Source: Pyrocephalus nanus (lineage: Eukaryota; Chordata; Aves; Passeriformes; Tyrannidae). From it: 64,000 bases of DNA. Location: the NCBI GenBank assembly GCA_038380795.1, contig CM076271.1:20227001-20291000 (forward strand). Direction: 5' to 3'. Below are positions 22,631 through 35,059 of this stretch, in pieces; within the stretch, counting starts at the first letter, position 1, and every line of letters begins with the position of its first letter. Under the pieces are notes generated by a model that had not been told where the DNA came from, did not search any database, and saw only the letters and a list, made by a program, of their open reading frames with translations. The position numbers and the translations under genes were made by a program.

Positions 22631-25600
22631 AGTCCATGTGAATCCCCAGCTCCTCTGGAATGCTCACAATTCCCACTGCAAACCCCCAGCAGCAGCCTGG
22701 GGGGGTCTGGGGGATCCCATCTGGGCTGTGCTGGATTTTGGGATGTGTCCATGGAGCCATCAGGAGCTGGGATGGTTAGCAGCTCACCCTGCAGCCACCC
22801 CAGGGCACTGGGCAGGGATGGGGCACGAAGCTGCTGTGCCAGTGGAGGCAGCCCAAGGTTTGGGCTCACAGCAGGCACACGTGGCTCCCACAGGGAGATA
22901 AAGAGAATATTTTTAATGTGAATCAAAGTTCTGTTATTTCCAGACTTGTCTGGGGCGTAAATTGAAAACCAAACATGCAACAAGTTTGTTCTATCCCTGC
23001 TGAAAGGCTCCAGGCTTAATTTAGTCAAGGCTCTGCATTAATTTTCCTATTAAATGAATGCTTTCTTGAAACGGAGGGGGAACATTTTTACACTGATAAG
23101 ATTGTTCTCTGAACCGTTCCTAATGAGCTGCTGTGCCATTCCCTTATGCCTCCTATTTATCTTGTTTAGATCCCTTCAGTTTTAAGTATTCCAGCCCTTC
23201 ACTGCCCATTAACAGTTTGTTTTACTTTAGCTAGGAGCTTCAAATAATTTTTGAAAGTGGTTAGAAAGCGAAATATTTCATTTCTTTAAACTCTTTTTTT
23301 TTTTTTTGTTTAGCTGAGGGGATATGGAAATCGTTTTATCTATTAAAATTATCTTCTTTTATCTATTTTATCTATTATATCTTATTATATATTATATCTT
23401 AATATCTTCTTTCATCTATTTCTGTTGGGTTTATAATCCAAATTTCATTGTCAATGCGTGGCCTTCGTTGTTTCCCCTGGGCTTTTCCTTCTTACCCCTG
23501 AGAATGTACTTGAAATCCAGTGGGGTTCCGGAGGCCTGGCTGTTCTAGGACCACTCATGGGCTGGTTGAAGGGTAATTTTTATATAAATAAGTGGTTTAT
23601 ACATAGCAGAGGCAGATATTTATCCCCTGATCTGCAGCAGGTGCTATGCAGGGAAGTCACACAGCAGCCTAGGAATGGGTTGTGGATGGCAGCTCTACAT
23701 TCCTTTTCCCACAGTAAACCACTCATGTGGATAAGAAAATATTTATATCCTCTCAGAAACTATTCTTTTGAGGTGCCTTTAAAAAAGGAAGGATGAACAC
23801 TGAGAGGAAAAAAGAAAACAAAAATCCCACGAGATCAAATAGAGTGACTTTAAAACGCTTCAGGCCAAAACAAGGCTTTTATTTTCCAACTGTCTAATTC
23901 AAGGTGACTCCCAGGGCCTTGAACATCTTAAAACATTGCTGTGATTGTGATTTCTTTTGGACAAGGGTATTTTGTGAACATTTTGTGGGATTCACAGAGC
24001 CAGTTTCTGTCATCGGTGGTTGTACTGCAATTCATCCCCTTCTTGTTCAGCCCAGTGCATCTATTTCCCACTCTGTGAGACAAGATCAGCCTCTTGCTCA
24101 GGGGTTTGGATGTTCACTGGGTACTGTGGCATCTCCTGCCTCTCTTCTGATGAGAAGTTCTGGAGGAAACAGCTGTTCCACAGTTCCCACGTGTCCCCGT
24201 GGGTGCAGGGGGGGTCCCTGGGCGGTGATGCCCAGGCTGGCTGGGGGACCACCCACGGCAGGTTTTACCTCCCTGAGACTCTCCTCTGCCTCTATAAATT
24301 TCAGTTAGAGGTTTTCAGCTTCCCAGTATATTCTAAGGAACTGAACAAATTAGAAAAACTACTGAAGCAAGGTCAGTGCCTGCTTGCTGGCAGGCAAGAG
24401 CTTCCCTTCCCCTCCGCCAGGTAATGCCACGCTCCGGCTTTATCTGAGCAAGGAGGAACTTTCACAACCCAGTGATTTCACATTTTATTCTTTTTACACT
24501 GTGAAGTATCATAATATTCTTTAATAGTGTCATACTTATATTTCACGGTCTAATCCACTTTTCTTTTCCATTCCCATTGTATTTTATACAGCTTGAAGTC
24601 TCTGAGTGCAGACAACGTGCTCCTGGTGCCGTGGGGATGAGGCAGCGCTCAGACATTCACTAGGAATTGTCTTCTTTTTGTACTGAAACAGTGCAAATTT
24701 TGTGCTGTAAAGTGTTATAATGTCCTGTGCATAACGTTGGTTTTCTTTACCTTTTCCATTATCTACTTCAAGGCAGAGCACATTTGGCCCTGGTTTTCTT
24801 TCCTTGTGGCTTAATGAGAATCTCGGCTTTTGGAATGTGCTGTTTCTGTCCTTTGTGTCTAATCTGTGCCCTCTATTTCTCTCCCCCTCTTGGAGATAAA
24901 ACTGCATTTTGCTGTTGTTGCAGTTCCAGATGAATTTGATCAAGATACAGGAACTGACTCATCACCTTTTCTTGAATCTTTAGGAACTGCACTGGCACAC
25001 GTGTCCTGGAGGAGACGGATCAGCACCGTGCACTGTCTGCTTGGGTTGCTAAGAGAGAACAAGGGGCTTATTGTTGTTTTCACCCACACTGAGCTTTTTT
25101 GGATCTTGATTCTGTTGATTTTATCTTTTATAAATAGAGAAGGAGGGGGAAAAAGCCAAGCTGATGATTGGGAAACTTTAGGAGTGCTTGAGAAGGCCAG
25201 TGACAAAGTGCAATGCTTCCTCCAGGGTTTAGAATGCCCAGTATAATGGAACAGTAGTTGCTCTCTCGGGGGAATTGCACTGGGGTCTGTGTTTACTTTT
25301 CTGTCCCTGGCAGTGCTGGATCCCTTCACATGAGTTGCTGCAGGCACCACTTTTCTTCCAGCCTGGTAACACGGCTCACAACTCCAGCTTAATAATTTTG
25401 CCTCGTAATTCAACTGAGGTCAGTGTGAAGTTTCCAAAGGCCAGCCAGTCACACCAGGGCACTGGGAAGTGGAGTTCAAATAGAGGTTTTAACCTGGAGG
25501 AAGTGCTGCTCTAACAAGCAGGGCCACTTTAATCCAGATGCCATTGCTGTATGCAAGAGGTGGTGGCAAAGGTCAGCATAGATTGCGAAGGAATCGGGGC

Positions 25601-26050
25601 TGAATTTCTGCAGTGATTGTTTTTGCAACAAGCCTTGGCAAAGAGGCTCCTTTTCATGTGCTTGTAAACAACATATTCTCCTCTTATTTTCAGCATCAGC
25701 TCCTGGCTGTTATTTCCTTGGGGTGTCATTGGCCCTTTTCCTGGTAATCATTACAGAGGGTTGGGAGGGGAAGAGCTTTCTCCAGAGGAGTACAGATTGT
25801 TTGTGCTGCTTGGTCCAGCAGCTCCAGGAATAAGGGAAGTTGAGGGGCTTGCAGTGGTAGTTCAGTGCAGAGCAGGGGTGTGTTTGCTCTGGGGCAGGTC
25901 AGATGTACCCTGTGCTGCAGTGCCAGGACTTTGGAGCCCTTTGCTGAGGATTTCCTAGCCCAGCATTGCCCAGCCCTTCCCTTTCTCTGTGCCTCTTGCC
26001 TGCCCCAGCAGTGATCCAGGAGAGTGTCATGGCATGACCTACCCTGGCTA
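22631..26050. other. Unique non-coding DNA, no gene seen
   Basis: The sequence changes from moderately GC-rich near the CR1 to AT-rich by 23.1 kb. A T15 run (near 23290-23306) and a TATCTA/TATTATA low-complexity patch (about 23338-23415) are the only repeats. Frames of up to 157 codons occur at 24.9-25.4 kb on opposite strands and look like chance. Confidence 0.5.
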
Positions 26051-26160
26051 TCCTAGAACCACAGAATGGGATGGGCTGAGGGGACCTTAAAGACTGTTTT
26101 GTTCCAATCCCCTTCCACTAGCCCAGGTTGCTCCAAGCCCCATCCAACCTGGCCATCCAA
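26051..26160 (-). mobile_element. CR1 LINE, 3' end
   Basis: Minus-strand CR1 end of about 110 bp: TCCTAGAACCACAGAATGGG, GACCTTAAAGACTG, CCACTAGCCCAGGTTGCTCC and AAGCCCCATCCAACCTGGCC. It is more diverged than most copies here, so it may be an older insertion. Confidence 0.85.
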
Positions 26161-26857
26161 ACTGTCTTTAGTTACTTGTCCATAATTTGGTTTTTATCCC
26201 AGGTACTGTTTGCTTTCCTGCTCCTCACACTCTCTTCTCTCTATTGCCCTGCCACTTGGTTTATGTCTTTTTTTCCTTTATTCTCATAAGCCTCACTTCT
26301 GCTCTTTTATTTCTATAAATTACTGAAATGATAATTTTATATCCAGTGCTGGGGCTGGAGGTGTTTTTGAACATGATGATGCTTTTCTGTGGAGATTCAG
26401 ATCCCGTGTTTTAATTAATGCTCAGGCCAGGGAGGTTGATTTTTGGGTCTTCCCTGGCAAGTGGCCTTAGCTCTGGCAGTGCTGCTCCACTCCCCACCAT
26501 TGCCATGCAGCACCCTCCACTTCAGGCGTTTCAGGTTTTATTTTGAGCAAAAATCCCAAGATTTTTCTTCAGTTTGTTTTGCTTTGCTGGGTCAAGGTTA
26601 CAGCTCCAGCCTCTGCTACTGCAGGAACATTTAAAGTGGGATCTTTCCCTCCCACTGCAAAGGTTCCAGTAAAATAAAGGGGCTGTGGAGGGGAACTTGG
26701 AAAGGGAAAGAAAAAGCTGTTGTGTTATGCAAAAGAATTTCCTTGTTTCTTCTAAGTGTGTCTCTTGAGATTATAATTCTCTGACTTTATTTTTAACATT
26801 CAAGTTACTGGAAGAAACAATTCCTTCCCTCTGCTTTGTCAACAAGTAAATACCACT

Positions 26858-26859
<2 letters not shown>

Positions 26860-26885
<26 letters not shown>
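26860..26885. repeat. Poly-T tract (T26)
   Basis: An uninterrupted run of 26 T, the longest homopolymer in the window. Its complement would be a poly-A tail for a minus-strand retroposon. The flanking sequence does not resemble a processed transcript that I know, and retroposed poly-A copies are rare in birds. Confidence 0.92.
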
Positions 26886-26888
<3 letters not shown>

Positions 26889-28025
26889 GCAGAATCTGGA
26901 TGCACAGTAAATGTAAGAGTCCTCTGAGAGAAACATGGAGAACTGGAAATGCAGGCACAGCTTCCTTGCATTCATAATATTGCCACTAACACTGAATTTC
27001 TGAATGCTGGTGTTTTATTTAATGGTAATTTTTGTTTGAACAGATGGGCTTGTATAATGTAATGACAATCAATCCTCATACAAAAAAGACGATAAATGAA
27101 GAACAGAAAAGTGTTTCATATCTAGAAAAAATCTTAACATCTTTATGTTACAATGAAGTTTCTTCTAATGAATAATTGCTGACTTACAGCAGGTTTTGTC
27201 ACACTGAACTGTTTTCCTTCCTTTCTTCTCTCATAGGTAGAGAAGTATTGCCTTTGAGTTTTGATCTGTCCTTTTAGAACCCAGCAAATCTCTCTCCTGA
27301 TTTGTGCTTTTACTGACAGAAGAGGATTAAGTGGCATGGTGGAGCTGTAGATGTTGTGCAGCAAATACACTGTCCCAAACTGGTATAAAAATTCCTAGGA
27401 ATGTGAATTTACATGTAGTTAGAGGGAGATCTTTGGGGTTACAGGGTTTAAAAATGACTTATGAAAGGAGATGGAAAGAGGCACAAGGAAAGAAGAGAAT
27501 CAGAGGAGTGCTGGGTTAAATTATGGCTATTTTCTATTTAAATATTCAGCCACATCCTGCTGAAGGATAGATAGCCCATATGGAAACCCTCCTTTCCCTC
27601 CTCTTGGGAACGGGTTCTCCAGCAATGGCACCAGATTTATGGCCAGTATTGAGGGGATTGTTCCAGGTCAAACTGGGACAGGGTTTCTAAAGCAGCTCCT
27701 TGAAGGAGGAGGGGAAGGTCCCTGGTGTGGGTTCGGTCTCAGGGTGGTGAGACAGGAGGTGACAATGGAGGGAACACTCCTGGGAACCACCACAGGAGCA
27801 GCTTGGTCTGAGCCACTGTCTGTGCTTCTGAAACGGGGACAAAAAAACCCCATCATTAACTTCACCCCATTTTGTTAAATAACCAAGAAAATCTTCGAGA
27901 TCTGATGCTGAGTGTCACTTTTTTGGTCTCAGCTCGACCTCCTTGGGGTTCAGAGCCTTTGATGTCGTTCTATATTGTGCATCTCACAGAGCCTTTGTCT
28001 TGGAGGAGAATTTCTGCCTGGCAGA

Positions 28026-28051
28026 CACTCACACTCACACACACACGCGCT
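28026..28051. repeat. (CA)n microsatellite
   Basis: ACACTCACACTCACACACACACGCGC: interrupted CA dinucleotides that end in a CGCG step. Likely polymorphic. Confidence 0.85.
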
Positions 28052-29538
28052 GTCAAAATACTATGTGCCGTCCTAAATTATTTGGTAGCAATGGGAGAAA
28101 CACCTGCTTCCTGGGAACATCTCTTCCTTTTAATTATCCTCAGGAATTCCTTGGGAGATGCATTATTTAAAATGGTAACGATGGCCTGATGCAGAAATTG
28201 GTAATTTTGGATTCTTCTTGTTCCAGCCCTCGATGTTCGGGTGCGTTGCTCTGGTTCCCTTTTCATGGTGTGTAAATGGCTTTCACGAGGTGAAGGGAGA
28301 AGCTCCTGTGATTTATCCATTCCATCTGTGCAGGACACGAGATACAAAACCTTTTAGGGCTTCCTGTGCGCAGCAAAGGCTGCTTTTTTAATTATAAATA
28401 CATATAAAATATGCAAAAAGGTAAAATCAACAGGAGCAAAAGGAGAGCAGGAACAGGAGGGATGTGCCCTGGAACCCCCTGTGCTGTGGTAATTTTGAAG
28501 AATTAATGAGTATTATAATATTCAGAGGTGTGTTTTAATTTGGCTGAAAAATCTGGCACTTTAGATTGATGGCCAACACTACTCAGAAAAGGAATTTTTC
28601 TGTATGACTGTCCAAATAGTTGCTTTATAATATTTATATTTGTCATGTGTTTTTCTAGGTAGAGAAGTTCTTTAGATACATAAATTTATCAGATGAAAAG
28701 CATCTTAAAATTCTTATATGTAGGTTTTAATATTATTTGTTGATTTATAGGCTTGGTTGGTTTTTTTTCAGATGATTTTTTTTTTTACAATCTTATGGTC
28801 TCTGTAAACTGAAATACAAAAACAGTTGCTCTCTGTTGTTTTAGTTGCACAAATCTAATCTGAGGGGAGGAGCAGGAACTGGTTATGAGGCTTTTTGCTG
28901 TGGCTGTGCTGGGGGATGCCAGAGTGTTTGTGCCCAAATAATCAGCAGTGGTGGGTGGGAAGGGTGGGCTGAGGGTGGAAATGCTCGGGATGAAGCTCGG
29001 TGGTGTCAGAGCGAGGAGGATCCTCCCGGCAAGCTGAGGGTGATCCAGGGCAGGACGAGGAGGGGGTGTCAGGGAGAGCCTGTGGAGCTGCCCAGGGTTC
29101 GGTGGGATCAGACTGACACACAATCTGATCTCCAGGGCCATCATCAACTGGGGGAAAACTGGCACAGAGCTCTGCCAGGAAAAATCCCATCAGAGCGGGA
29201 TCAGCTTCTGCTGTCACCCCCAGCTCAGCCAGGCTTTTGGGGGACAGCTGAGTGGTGGAAAACTTCAGAGGTTTTAAGACATTTCCATCTACTTGTTTCT
29301 TTCCCAGACACCTCAGCAGCTCGAATGACATTCCATTAACTCCAGAGTTTTCCTTGTCCACAAAGGAAGCAGCTGAGAAGCAGAGCTTGCGTGAAGAGAG
29401 GGATGGGAGCAGCTCCTGCTCGAGGGAATGTAGATGTTTTTATGACATCTGGTGGCCATAAAATCTCAACTCCTTTAAGTGAAAGTGGCACTTCAAAGCC
29501 TGGTGGAGAAAATAATCCCTTGTAAGACATACATGAAT

Positions 29539-29583
29539 GTATATATATGTGTATATGCAGCTTACATATACACACATATATAT
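29539..29583. repeat. TA/TG dinucleotide hairpin
   Basis: Near-palindrome with arms at about 29541-29557 (ATATATATGTGTATATG) and 29565-29583 (CATATACACACATATATAT) around a short CAGCTTA loop. The arms differ by one TG/CA unit. It would extrude as a cruciform or fold in RNA. Confidence 0.8.
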
Positions 29584-29654
29584 TTATCATACTGGACTTT
29601 AATGTTCCCCACCATTTGGGTCTTTTGCATATTTATTATGTGGAGGTAAAGATG

Positions 29655-29815
29655 ATCATATTATTTTAAAAAAATCTATAAATTATAATATATTTATATA
29701 ATATACTTATACATATAATTATATATATTTTATTATATAATATATAAATATTTATATAATATAATTATGATATATATATATACATGAATATATAAATATA
29801 TATATATTTAAGGTG
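29655..29815. repeat. AT-rich low-complexity tract
   Basis: About 160 bp composed almost only of A and T, with repeated TATAT, TTATATAAT and AAATATAT motifs and many short self-complementary pieces. It behaves as an easily melted, cruciform-prone region. No gene or replication motif can be named. Confidence 0.9.
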
Positions 29816-31199
29816 TAGGAAAAGGAATATTTATTTATCCAGGAAACTGAACCAATTTAAGTGTGAAATATGTCAGCATAAAGATGACGTTGCTTGGCCC
29901 ATGTTCAGCAACCCTTGAGGTTACACCACTGATTTTCACTCACAGCATTGGCTGCCCAAAAGCACAAACCATGTTGCTCCTGTGCATCTGGATTAATTAT
30001 TTTCAGTTTTAAACCAAAAGGGCATTTGTGTGAGTGCTGCAGGCCCTGATTTGATTTATCCCTGGCCCCAGGAAATGTGTATTTGCTGCTGCATGATCTG
30101 ATGTCATGGGTGGCATTGGGTATGGGGTGAACTGGCTGCTGCAATTAAAAAGAGACCTTTTAGGGCTCCAGCCAGGCTAAAATAAAGGGAAATACTTGGC
30201 TAAAAATTGACTTTAGTGGCTTGGATTGAGCCCCTTGTTCACCGTGCTTTTTACAATACCTACTACAAATCTAAGGACTTTGTAATACTCATCACAAGGG
30301 TTTTTTAGGCAAATGATATTGTTGGTTCTTGCCTGACCTAAATTATTATGATAGCAAGGAATGCAAAAAACCAAGTTAAATTACTCTTTAGCAGAAATTT
30401 CAGGGAATGGACACTTTTGCATGAATATTTCATGCAAAGCTATAAATAATTCTGTTGGATTTTGAAGATCAGAAAGTGACTACTTGGATGATGTAGGGCA
30501 TTTATGTAAGGCTGTGTAAGGCTTTGTGCATGCTGGAAGAGGCACGTTCATTCATGAAATTCAAGTCATGTGTGGGCAAATTGGACATTTTCCCTCAAAT
30601 TTCTTTTAAATTGCTCTTTGTTTCAATTGTTAAGACTGGAATAGACAAACACAGCACCGTGTTTGCCTCCAAAGTTCCCTGAGAGCTGTGCAAACTTCAA
30701 TGTTTTCACAAAGCTTGGCTTTTTAAGGATGTTCTATTCAATATTCTAAACCTAGTGCTGAATATGTTGTGCTCATAAAGTACAAGTTTCTTAGATTCCT
30801 GAAGTGTGGGTCCCTCTGAACCTTCATTCACATATAAAAAAACAACTCCACTTGATGGAATTATCCTCCTTACGAACTGACTTGGATGTTGTTTTTTTTT
30901 TTGTAAAATGGTAGTAATCTCTTCATATTAACCAGGAGAAAAAAAGATAAGAAATGGAATTGCTTTTCCTTTATGTCACAGGATGGATCTTCTGGCAAAC
31001 AAACAAAGAAATCATAAAATTATCTAAAGAGCTTGTTCCTTAAACCCCCCAGAAAACAACTGAAAGCTGAACATCAAAGAGCACAAACAAAATATCCCCA
31101 CATTAAGGTCTCCTGCACAAAGGGAGCCTTTTGCTGTGCTCAGTGTGCTTATCCTGCAAGTGCTGAAGCAGCTCCCAGACCAGCAGCAGAATAATTCCT

Positions 31200-31640
31200 G
31201 CCTGTGGCATCCCCTCCTGCTCCCAGCCGAGAGGAAAGCGGAGCATCCTCCGAGGTGCCACCAACGCTCGTGGCTCGGGGGGACTGGCGGCCCCTTCCCC
31301 ACCCCAGGTGGGTCCCACACCGGTGTCACCACTGCCCTCCCTGCAGAGGACCAGCAGATGCTTTGGGATCCCCATCCCAGCTCATTTCCAGCCCCAGAGA
31401 GCCTGCCCAAAGCGAGCCTGGCAGCAGGAACAGCAGGGATTTGAAGGTACCTCGTGGTCGTGGTGTCAAAGAGGGAGGTTACAAACCCGCCTGGCTTCAC
31501 TGCAGGAGGGGAGGTCCTGGTGGTCCCACGGCAAGGGTTGGCTCTGGGGGACAGTCTCCACCCTGGGGAGCTGCCAGGGCCTTCACAAACAGAGCAGAGA
31601 CCTCGTGTCCCTCGGGTCAGGGGAGGTCACTCAGCAGGTT
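31200..31640. other. GC-rich, CpG-retaining patch
   Basis: GC-rich sequence with repeated CpG sites (GCCGAG, AGCGGAG, TCCGAGG, ACGCTCG, GGCTCGG, CTGGCGG and more downstream). Long overlapping frames on both strands (up to about 158 codons) follow from the GC richness. No domain is recognised. It could be a small CpG island, but nothing indicates a transcription start. Confidence 0.35.
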
Positions 31641-31700
31641 CTGCTTTGATCTTCATCAGCACTGCCTGTAACTGAAGTCACCTCGGTGAAAATACTGGCA

Positions 31701-31935
31701 ACAGAATCACAGAATCATTTGGGCTGGAAAAAACCCCTGAGACCATCAAGTCCAACCATTCCCAGCACTGCCCAGGCCACCACTCACCCATGTCCCCAAG
31801 TGCCACATCCACAGGGCTTTCAAATCCCTCCAGGGATGGGGACTCCACCCCTGCCCTGGGATGCTGTGCCAGGACTGGACAACCTTTTGGGGAAGAAACA
31901 TAGTTTAATCCTCCCATTCTTCTCCTGGTATGTAT
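31701..31935 (-). mobile_element. CR1 LINE, 3' region
   Basis: Minus-strand CR1 with ACAGAATCACAGAATCATTT, GACCATCAAGTCCAACCATT, CACCCATGTCCCCAAGTGCC and CAGGGATGGGGACTCCACC, followed by AACCTTTTGGGGAAGAA. This is the 'GATGGTCTTAAAGGTCTTTTCC' end type, shared with the copies at 42190, 49545 and 52825. Confidence 0.93.
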
Positions 31936-32935
31936 TATGAGTTCCAGTCACATCCTGCTTTTATCTACATAACTTTTCAGGAATTGCAATGGTCATTCAG
32001 TTCACCTTTTTTTTTTTTTTTTTCCCTCCCTCTGTTTAAATTTAAATTTTTTGCCTCTATTTTCCCCTGGTAAAACAAGGTTACTTTATAAAATTTCCAA
32101 GCTGTATCTCATTACCATTTTTCACCATCTATATGATCTCTTTTGTAATGCCAAATGTGCTACTTGTACAAGATAAATCTGTGCAGCTGCAAAGAACTTT
32201 TCAGTCTCTCATCTGTTTGGAGATGAACTTTGGGTATGTCGGTACTTGCATATTGATTTGAGATACCACAGAACAAGGACAAAGGGAAAGGAGTTACAAA
32301 GCCAAGCAATCAAAAAGATAATTTATGTGAAACATCAATTTAAATAGGTGGGAAAGTCATAGGGGTGCAATAAAATCTTGTATGAGATGTAGATGGTAGA
32401 TCTTTGTGCCACAGTGACTGAACCACCAGGCTGAAAGGCAGGAATAATGTTGGGACCAAACCACAGTGGACAACATCTCCTGGACCTTACTTATGGAGTG
32501 AGTGCACAATAAGATAAATAAGCCAGAGCTAAAAGGAATTTACCAGATTCCTACTACACAAGATTTGCTTTCTGTCTGCACACAAATAACTTGGATTAGC
32601 CATCGCTTCCACCATAAAAATATCCAGTCTCATGTTATTTTAAGAGACTTTCAAAATAGAGTGGAATTAAAATATTTGTTTTAAACTCCCCAGGGAAAAG
32701 CTGCTGGGCTTCCTGCACAATCTTTCTTTTGCTTTTTATAGTCCTTCTCCACCCTCAGTCATTTAGCAGTTCCCTTTCCCAAAATACCAGTGGTAACTCC
32801 CTCTCCAGTCTTTGCCCCTGTGGATATTTGCTGTGATATCACTTCACTCCTCAAAATGAAGCCCTTCATTTCTGCCTCACTATTTTGGTACAAGAGCAGC
32901 CTAAACTGTGGTTTTTGGACAGAATATTAACTGTG
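31936..32935. other. Unique non-coding DNA with a poly-T run
   Basis: Contains a T-run of about 18 at 32007-32024 followed by AT-rich sequence (AAATTTAAATTT). No gene is seen. Confidence 0.55.
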
Positions 32936-33090
32936 TTGGGGAGGCAAGGTTGGCCAGAGCAGCTGTGGCTGCCCCAGCCCTGGAGGTGTCCAAGGCCAGG
33001 TTGGGCTGGTGGGAAGGTGCCCCTGCCCATGGCAAGAGTGGCACTGGATGGGCTTTAAGGTCACAACCCAAACCATTCCATGAGTCCACG
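32936..33090 (+). mobile_element. CR1 LINE, 3' end, internally deleted
   Basis: Plus-strand CR1 beginning near GGGGAGGCAAGGTTGGCCAG. It includes GCAGCTGTGGCTGCCCCAGC, AGGTGTCCAAGGCCAGG and CCCATGGCAAGAGTGG, and ends CAACCCAAACCATTCC. The stretch between CCAGGTTGG and GCTGGTGG lacks about 20 bp that most copies have. Confidence 0.92.
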
Positions 33091-34214
33091 ATCACTTGCT
33101 GTGAGTTGTGCAGCCTGGGAGGTTTTCATTTTCCCTGTTTCTCGTCCCACACTTTCACTTGAGCACATTAACATTTCGCTGTTAATGACCCCCCGGCAGC
33201 AAAAGGCTTGGAATGGCAGGAGAGACTTAATGAGGCACTTTACATGTTCCTCAGAAGGAGTGGGAGCAGGTGGGAGTGCTGCTCCTCTCAACCCGGCCTT
33301 ATTTTCATTCCCATCTTTCATAGCCAAAGGTAACATCGCAATATGTTCCGTTCTCGCTTTTATAAATTGAAAATCCAGTTTTCTTCTGGCTTCCCCCAGG
33401 AACCTCTGAGTGAAATTGTTTTCCTGTCCTGCAAAATACTTCAGAAACTTTCTATTCCTGAATTGAGGTGAATGGTTTTGCTTTTTTATTGTTGTATTTT
33501 TTCTGAAAGCAATATGTTCCATCTTCTGGGCGTTTCGAGGCGCTTTGATTTGTATCAAGTTTGAAATTTAACTTTTTCCCTTATATTTCTGAATGAAAAG
33601 TGCTTTTCAGCTTCACTTTCTGCCATTTCAGGATGTTTTTTATATCAGCCTTTTCACACAAACAACATTAGTTTGGGCATATTGTGTTTTTAAATGACAA
33701 TATTTGGTTGAAAGTGTTGCAGCTGTTTTTTGTACTTAACTTTTCCCTGATAGGTGAGTGGATACTTTCCTTTGAATCTCAGAAATATGCTTATTTTCTA
33801 ACAAAAAAAGAAGAGTTATGTTTTATATTTCCAGGCTGCTGCTTGGGCTGTTTTCCATCTCCTTCCAGCACATGGAGCTCCATTAAGAGGTTGGTAAACT
33901 CTTTAAACAGCTCGAAGAAATTACCAGTTTTCCCCTGCTCTCAATCATCTCTTAATTCTTTCCCTTTTGAAGGGTGTAAAATGTTCTCCTCTCCCTGTCA
34001 GGCTGTGTGTAATTAATGCTGTCTCCCTGTTCTCCCAGCTCCCACATCCCTCCCTTCCCTCCTCTCCATGTCACCATTCCCTTTGCGAGTTTGAAGGGAC
34101 TGATTATTCTGCTTTTAAAAGGCAAAAAGTTCAGATTGTTTCTCCTGTGACAGCACTAACGCTGGCTGAAGGCTGGCTTGAAAACTGGTGCATCACTGCC
34201 TGAGAATGGATTCA
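33091..34214. other. Unique non-coding DNA, possible conserved parts
   Basis: No repeat is seen. CpG sites are scattered through 33177-33550, where CpG is otherwise scarce (for example TTTCGCTG, CCCCCCGGC, ACATCGCA, GTTCTCGC, GCGTTTCGAGGCGC), which hints at constraint. The longest frame here is on the minus strand (33061-33558, about 165 codons). It overlaps the CR1 end and has no recognisable domain. Confidence 0.4.
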
Positions 34215-34224
34215 ACTTCTCCAC

Positions 34225-34328
34225 TCCAGGTCCCTCTGGGACACACACCTGGGCTGGTGGCAGGGGGTTGGAATGAGGTGGGTTTAAGGTCCCTTCCAAC
34301 CCAAACCATTGGGGCATTCTGTGATTCC
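34225..34328 (+). mobile_element. CR1 LINE, 3' end fragment
   Basis: Plus-strand remnant: GGGCTGGTGGCAGGGGGTTG, GTGGGTTTAAGGTCCCTTCC, AACCCAAACCATTGGGGC, then ATTCTGTGATTCC. Only the last 100 bp or so remain and the 5' boundary is uncertain. Confidence 0.88.
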
Positions 34329-35059
34329 AGAGCCTGCTCCAGCCCCGGGGGGCTCTGCCAGAAGGAATGTGGCCTCAGCCTGGTCCCTGCAGGTGGGGAC
34401 AGTTGGCACCTCCCAGCTGCTCTCCCAGAGGACACAGCTCACATTCCAGTGGATGCTGTGACTTGGAACAAAACCTGCAGGAGCTGAGCCATGGGAGGTA
34501 ATAACAATCCTTCTTTTACAATATTTATGTGAAATGACTGTAGTCCAGGGGGGCAGGAGCTGAAGGTTGGAGCTGGTTTTGGTTTTATGAAGCTGAAAGA
34601 GATTTTATTTTGGGGTTTTTTTATTATTTTTAAGAAGTCGATAAAAAATGAATATTTGTGTTTTATTATTTAATATGGATGTGAAAAATTTAGAGCAGAG
34701 AACCTGCCTCTTTATGAATGTCAGAGTAAAGAGCTGCTTTGGCACTTGGGCCACACAAACCCCTGAGGTCCCTCATTCATCCACAGCACTGAGGGCAGGG
34801 GGGGTCGCTCTGCAGGGGGATGGAGAAGGAAAATCTGCTGGCAAGAGCAGGCTTTTCCTTATGGTTTCTGGTTTTCCAACATGTTCTCTGAGCACTTCCA
34901 AGTAAAACACTTCCTGACACGTCTGCCAGCAAGCAGCAGAAAGGAAGGATGGTTTCTGTTTTACGTGATGATGAGATTGGGGTGGAGGGGAGATGACAAA
35001 CCCCAAACCCAAAGTTTGAGTCTGGGAACTCAAGTAATAAATTGCCATTGACAGTAGAG
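34329..35059. other. Unique non-coding DNA, no gene seen
   Basis: Mixed composition with a TTTTATTATTTTTAAG segment near 34618. No repeat family or gene is recognised. Confidence 0.55.

Larger units (their letters stand above)
26161..31700. other. Unique stretch with several low-complexity tracts
   Basis: No recognised gene in 5.5 kb. It contains a T26 run, a CA repeat, a long AT-rich tract and two moderately GC-rich patches (28.85-29.25 and 31.2-31.65 kb), where overlapping frames reach about 160 codons on both strands. The CR1 density is low. Confidence 0.5.

Noticed and set aside
26860..26885. T26 run as the poly-A tail of a processed pseudogene on the minus strand
   Set aside because: No transcript-like body is recognisable beside it, and processed pseudogenes are rare in birds because CR1 does not usually copy polyadenylated mRNA.
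28845..29339. 164-codon plus-strand frame in a GC-rich patch
   Set aside because: Starts at a non-ATG codon, has an antisense frame of similar length and shows no domain. GC richness explains both.
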